NCBI GenBank assembly: GCA_035640715.1
Contig: DASQVO010000556.1
Location: 1 to 7,356, forward strand
DNA length: 7,356 nucleotides
Direction of reading: 5' to 3'
Source of the DNA: DASQVO01 sp035640715
GTDB lineage: Bacteria; Actinomycetota; Actinomycetes; Streptosporangiales; Streptosporangiaceae
Position numbers and translations under genes: made by a program. The notes beneath the pieces are model-generated. The model saw only the letters and a list, made by a program, of their open reading frames with translations, did not search any database and was not told where the DNA came from. Of this stretch, positions 4,518 through 7,356 are shown piece after piece (position 1 is the stretch's first letter; each line of letters begins with the position of its first letter).

Positions 4518-5063
4518 ATGCTGGAGCGTGAATACCCTGGCCAGAACTGCTCGATCGCCCGCGCCCTCGAGATCGTCGGCGAACGCTGGACCCTGCTGAT
4601 CATCCGCGATGCCTTCCTCGGCCTGCGCCGGTTCGATCAGTTCCAGGACAGCCTGGGGATCGCCCGCAACGTGCTGACCAACCGGCTGAACTGGCTGGTC
4701 GACGAAGGAATCCTCGAGCGAGTCCGCTACGGCGAGCGGCCCATCCGCCACGAGTACCAGCTGACCCCGAAGGGCCGCGATCTGCTCCTGCCGCTCACCG
4801 CGTTCCGGCAATGGGGGGACAAGTACCTGAGCCCGAAGCCGCCCACCCTCCTGCGCCGCAAGAGCGACAGCAAGCAGGTCGTGGCCGCCCTGGTAGCCAA
4901 AGGCTCTGGCGGGCTGCGGGCCGAGCAGCTCGAGCTGGTGCCCGGACCCGGCGCGACCCGCGCACAAGACCTGTGGTGGCGCGACAGCAGGAGCGACACC
5001 CGCCCATCGCGACCTCACCGCGGCCGCATCTCACACGACGATCAAGAAGCCATATCGCGCTAA
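4518..5063 (+). CDS. HxlR-family winged-helix transcriptional regulator
   Basis: The 181-residue product starts MLEREYPGQNCSIARALEIVGERW, the typical HxlR opening, followed by TLLIIRDAFLGLRRFDQFQ. The recognition helix is about residues 47-61 (GIARNVLTNRLNWL) and the wing 64-84 (ILERVRYGERPIRHEYQLT), then a dimer helix (PKGRDLLLPLTAFRQWGDKYL). Cys11 is the only cysteine and sits where YodB, HypR and relatives carry their electrophile- or oxidant-sensing thiol, so the signal may be a reactive aldehyde, quinone or epoxide. A GTG at 4512 is possible, but the ATG at 4518 suits the promoter position and family start. The domain usually ends near PGPGA (about residue 147). The last about 30 residues, Arg/Ser-rich, look like read-through into unrelated sequence. 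It is divergent from the operon and probably represses both. Confidence 0.88.
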   Translation: MLEREYPGQNCSIARALEIVGERWTLLIIRDAFLGLRRFDQFQDSLGIARNVLTNRLNWLVDEGILERVRYGERPIRHEYQLTPKGRDLLLPLTAFRQWGDKYLSPKPPTLLRRKSDSKQVVAALVAKGSGGLRAEQLELVPGPGATRAQDLWWRDSRSDTRPSRPHRGRISHDDQEAISR

Positions 5064-5743
5064 GACGGCGGTCGTCGACGAACTGCGGCAGTTCGGCGAG
5101 CCAAAGTCCGCGGCGCCGACTCGGTCAATCGCGTTGTTAGACAGCTAAACGGGGCGAACAGATCACAGTGGGTGTCAGACACTGCCCGGCCCACCGGGGT
5201 CGTGGAGGGGCAGGGTGATGTCTGGGCGGTGCCTTCCCCGGGCGGGCTGTGCAGATCGAGGTGGCCTAGCTCGGACACCAGGGGACAACTGACCGGCCGG
5301 TAGCCAGAGCGAATCGGATATGACGGCCGGACACCGTACGTCGTCCTAAACCCGATGTGCGGGCGTCGCCACGGTCCACCTGGCGCGCCGTGTTCCCGCC
5401 GGTTTCCACGGAAGTTGGATCCCGGACGCGAGCGAACGGGCCGGGGCCTGGCGTAACTAGTGCTCGTAGCGATTGACCTGAGATCGCGCCAGGAGAAGCC
5501 GGCACTGACCACCTGAACCGATCCATTCCACCTTGCTCCGTTGTAGGTGGTGACTGGGACCAAGCCAGCCTTGGCGTAGCTCCGTCGTGGTGCTACCGAA
5601 TCTGCAACATCTGGCTGCCCGGCCCAGCTGAAATCCTCCTGTATTGGCAGCGTTCTCTTGCCCCGCCAGGCCGGTGTAAATTCCCCTGCCCCGGCCGGCT
5701 TCGATGGCCCCATGGCCCGGTTCTGAGACGTTATGCTCATCCC
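5064..5743. other. Long stretch without a supported gene (possible decayed fragments)
   Basis: No gene with a start, ribosome site and codon bias is seen in these 680 bases. Two small hints of decay exist. On the plus strand, one base out of frame with the HxlR tail, a frame reads to a stop near 5148 through KTAVVDELRQFGEPKSAAPT, which looks protein-like but is unrecognised. On the minus strand 5266-5228 reads GHLDLHSPPGEGT, very like the last conserved motif of actinobacterial sensor histidine kinases, with no upstream kinase sequence in frame. A perfect short palindrome GTGTCAGACAC lies near 5172. The remainder shows nothing I can name; a long open minus-strand frame here is an artefact that runs on antisense to the membrane-protein gene. 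Confidence 0.35.
5732..5737 (+). promoter_or_regulatory. Possible -10 element of the membrane-protein gene
   Basis: TATGCT ends 6 bp before the GTG start at 5744, so a transcript would begin at or next to the start codon. No Shine-Dalgarno sequence is present. A clear -35 is missing (only CCCATG at the right distance), so the call rests on the -10 and the spacing alone. Confidence 0.35.
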
Positions 5744-6448
5744 GTGTTGCCCGATGACTCCATTCCCGGGAACCTTTCCGGGGGAGCCCCTGACCACGTG
5801 GCCGATCGTCTTCCGGCCGGCACTGTGCCGCCGGAAGTCTCGCTGCGCCGCAGCCGAATCGGGTGGTGGGTGCCGGTCTTTGGTATGCCGGTGCTGCTGG
5901 CCTTGAGCGCGGTGCTGGCCATCACGAAGGCCACGCCGCCAGGCATCGGGGTCATCGCGTTCTTCTGGGGACTGGTGCAGGTCGTCTGGGTGGGTGGCCC
6001 CACGGTGACGCGCAAGCGGCAACTGCCCTATCTGGACAAGGAGCACATGCTGATAACCGGGCGGGGCTGGACCGGGCACCGGACCCTCAACTTGGCCGAG
6101 CTCAGCCGGGTCAGGCGGGTGAAGTGGACGTTCGTCAGCGAGTTCGGCGAGTCCAACCGCGTGGACTATGTGACGCTCACCGACCGTGCTGGCGTGCGGC
6201 TGACGATGCCCCGCTGGTTCGCTGTCGGTCCGGTCACGCTCGCACTGGACTACCAGCGTGAGCACGGCCTGCCGGGAGCGCAGGTGTCCCGGTTCGCCGC
6301 AATGGGCTTGCGCCTGGCGCCCAGTGACCTGCGCTTCCACCTCGTCCGCGTGCTGGTGATCCTGGTGGGGATCGCCGGCTACACCGTCGCCGTGGGCTTC
6401 CTGATCGTCCGGGGCATCCCGCTGCTGGCCGGCTACCACGGCGGCTGA
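5744..6448 (+). CDS. Membrane protein with central PH-like domain, unknown function
   Basis: The 234-residue product starts at GTG 5744 (MLPDDSIPGN). About 38 polar, Pro/Gly-rich residues come first. Two membrane segments follow (about 41-61, WWVPVFGMPVLLALSAVLAI, and 67-84, GIGVIAFFWGLVQVVWVGG). Next is a soluble domain (about 95-175) alternating short strands: HMLITGRGWTGHRTLNL, then ELSRVRRVKW, then VDYVTLTDRAGVRLTMPR. This is the pattern of bacterial PH-like (bPH2/DUF304-type) membrane proteins, in which a PH fold sits at the cytoplasmic face. A third membrane segment lies at 200-224 (VRVLVILVGIAGYTVAVGFL). Codon bias is strong throughout and the frame is intact, so the gene appears functional. 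No specific role can be read. It stands alone, with non-coding DNA on both sides and an apparent leaderless start. Confidence 0.78.
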   Translation: MLPDDSIPGNLSGGAPDHVADRLPAGTVPPEVSLRRSRIGWWVPVFGMPVLLALSAVLAITKATPPGIGVIAFFWGLVQVVWVGGPTVTRKRQLPYLDKEHMLITGRGWTGHRTLNLAELSRVRRVKWTFVSEFGESNRVDYVTLTDRAGVRLTMPRWFAVGPVTLALDYQREHGLPGAQVSRFAAMGLRLAPSDLRFHLVRVLVILVGIAGYTVAVGFLIVRGIPLLAGYHGG

Positions 6449-6867
6449 CCGATCCGCTTCGACGGCCTGGCGGCTCTACCGGTTCGACATTGACTCCGAC
6501 CCCTAACGGGTGCCAGGCAGCAGACCAGCAAAGGTGCACCCCGGCCATCGGCCCCAGGGAAACGCCGAGGTTAGCCCCGAGTTGCTGTAGCTCTCCGTAG
6601 ACATTGCCGTCCTGAGGTGCTGAAAGCCGTCTGCTGCACCTATCTGATGTAGCCACGAAATATTGCGTGTCGATCCCGTGCTGGCCGGGACATGTTCGCT
6701 ATGATCCGGGTTATGGAGGCAGATCAGCGGCTTGGCATTTCCCGGCCTTTGCTGATTCAGGCAGATCCACATCGGCGAGTTGACAGATCACACGATTCTC
6801 CGTATTCGCAAGCGTCATTGCTCTTCAGGAAGCGGCCGCAACGGGATGGTCAGAAGAAATCAGCGGT
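6449..6867. other. Stretch without a supported gene, locally lower GC
   Basis: No gene is supported here. From about 6580 the sequence is clearly less GC-rich than the rest of the window and has several short AT-rich tracts (for example AAATATTG near 6658). Open frames exist on the minus strand, one reading GELQQLGANLGVSLG between about 6560 and 6600, but they lack codon bias, ribosome sites and any family I recognise. A -10-like TATGAT lies near 6700 on the plus strand without a following gene. It may be foreign or decayed DNA. Confidence 0.35.
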
Positions 6868-7098
6868 TCAGGTGAGGTTATCCGCTGCTTCCTGCCGCCT
6901 TTGCTCCCTGAGTGTCGCCGCTGTCATAAGCGATGCGGCCCCATCCAGCCAGGCGATGCACGCCGCCATTGACGGCTCTGGCCTAATCGATTCTTCCCCA
7001 CCCGAGGAACCGGCAGCGGCCGAGAGAGCACGCCGAGCCGCGACGGCGGTGGAGGCGAGCGGACGACGCCGGAATCCTGGATCGTCTACGTTAACCAT
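6868..7098 (-). CDS. Possible small hypothetical protein
   Basis: This 76-residue frame runs from ATG 7098 to TGA 6868 and starts MVNVDDPGFRRRP. The second half, SMAACIAWLDGAASLMTAAT, reads like an amphipathic helix followed by a basic helix LREQRRQEAADNLT. Its third-position G/C share is only moderate (roughly two thirds), lower than in the clear genes, and no good Shine-Dalgarno precedes the ATG (only CAGGG almost touching it). It lies 62 bp beyond the stop of the LysR-type gene on the same strand, so it could be co-transcribed with it. The overlapping plus-strand frame is less protein-like. I recognise no family; it may be a real small actinobacterial protein or chance. Confidence 0.33.
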   Translation of the reverse strand: MVNVDDPGFRRRPLASTAVAARRALSAAAGSSGGEESIRPEPSMAACIAWLDGAASLMTAATLREQRRQEAADNLT

Positions 7099-7160
7099 GC
7101 CCTGTGATGCTCGGCTACGCCCGGGCGCTGCTGACCGGCAGCCCCGGGAGCGTCGCTAGG

Positions 7161-7355
7161 CTAGGGGCGGTAGGCGGGCGGGGTCACCGCGGGGGCGGAC
7201 TGCAGGACGTGCTGGCGGAACGATGCGGAGGCTGCCGGCAGCGGCCGCTCGGCGAGCCAGGCGAGGCCGACGTCGCGGGTGCAGTCGACGTCGGTGATGT
7301 GCAGGTAGGGAGCCGGCACCTCTGTGCCCGGCGGCACGGACTGCGGGGTGTGTGG
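7161..7355 (-). CDS. LysR-type transcriptional regulator, C-terminal part (runs off the window)
   Basis: Only the last 64 residues are in the window; the start lies beyond the right edge. The sequence PYLHITDVDCTRDVGLAWLAERPLPAASASFRQHVLQ resembles the closing strand and helix of the LysR substrate-binding domain, where a pattern like V-LAWR-DRPLSPAA-AF-+H- is common in actinobacterial members. The frame ends at TAG (7163-7161) after a Pro-rich tail. Codon bias is strong: nearly every third base is G or C. The DNA-binding helix-turn-helix and most of the effector domain cannot be checked, so the family call rests on about 35 residues. The target is unknown; LysR genes usually regulate a divergent neighbour, which here would lie outside the window. 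Confidence 0.6.
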   Translation of the reverse strand, partial: PHTPQSVPPGTEVPAPYLHITDVDCTRDVGLAWLAERPLPAASASFRQHVLQSAPAVTPPAYRP

Positions 7356-7356
7356 G

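Noticed and set aside
5060..6439. A 459-codon minus-strand open frame
   Set aside because: It lies antisense to the membrane-protein gene and continues through non-coding DNA. Its sequence is Arg/His/Gln/Pro-rich without domains, as expected for the opposite strand of GC-rich DNA.
6692..7159. A 155-codon plus-strand open frame
   Set aside because: It has no ribosome site or coding bias and consists of Ser/Arg/Ala-rich sequence; the opposite strand is slightly more protein-like.
1..7356. CRISPR array, rRNA or prophage structural genes
   Set aside because: No regularly spaced repeats with unique spacers, no rRNA-like stretch and no phage structural motifs were seen.

Overview
The window comes from a high-GC actinomycete (Streptomyces or a relative). 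Evidence for this is the strong G/C bias at third codon positions, the GTG starts, the apparently leaderless genes, an IS21-type element ending of actinobacterial style, and a tRNA-Phe 3'-end attachment core of the kind used by actinomycete integrative elements. It reads as accessory or recombined DNA: broken genes and recombination scars surround one intact and well-organised operon.

Left part (1-1760): a wrecked insertion-sequence and attachment-site region. An IS21-family istA gene keeps only about its first 123 codons. It is followed by a very GC-rich block holding an unexplained 142-nt multi-stem inverted-repeat structure (470-611), then by the repeat-bearing right end of the IS (644-739). 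Directly after the IS end lies the ankyrin C-terminus of a bacterial glutaminase whose catalytic domain is missing, so the IS probably destroyed this gene. A small unknown ORF overlaps it by ATGA. Next come a bidirectional terminator, exactly nucleotides 32-73 of a tRNA-Phe(GAA) on the minus strand, and several pairs of short direct repeats that look like integrase/excisionase arm sites. No integrase gene is visible.

Centre (2134-5063): the functional core. Three minus-strand genes, an epoxide-hydrolase-type alpha/beta hydrolase, an NADP(H)-type short-chain dehydrogenase and a Tautomerase_3-type tautomerase, are tightly packed with an ATGA overlap and a 32-bp gap. They diverge from an HxlR-family regulator carrying a single N-terminal cysteine. 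The shared intergenic region holds two 15-bp operators (GTTGC-N5-GCAAC) that are inverted copies of each other. One covers both -35 elements and the other lies at the predicted start of the operon transcript. My inference is an electrophile (epoxide/aldehyde/enol) detoxification or catabolic module under a thiol-sensing repressor.

Right part (5064-7356): mostly non-coding or decayed DNA around one intact membrane-protein gene with a PH-like central domain (5744-6448) that appears leaderless. A low-confidence small ORF (6868-7098) and the C-terminus of a LysR-type regulator (7161-7355), both on the minus strand, complete the window.
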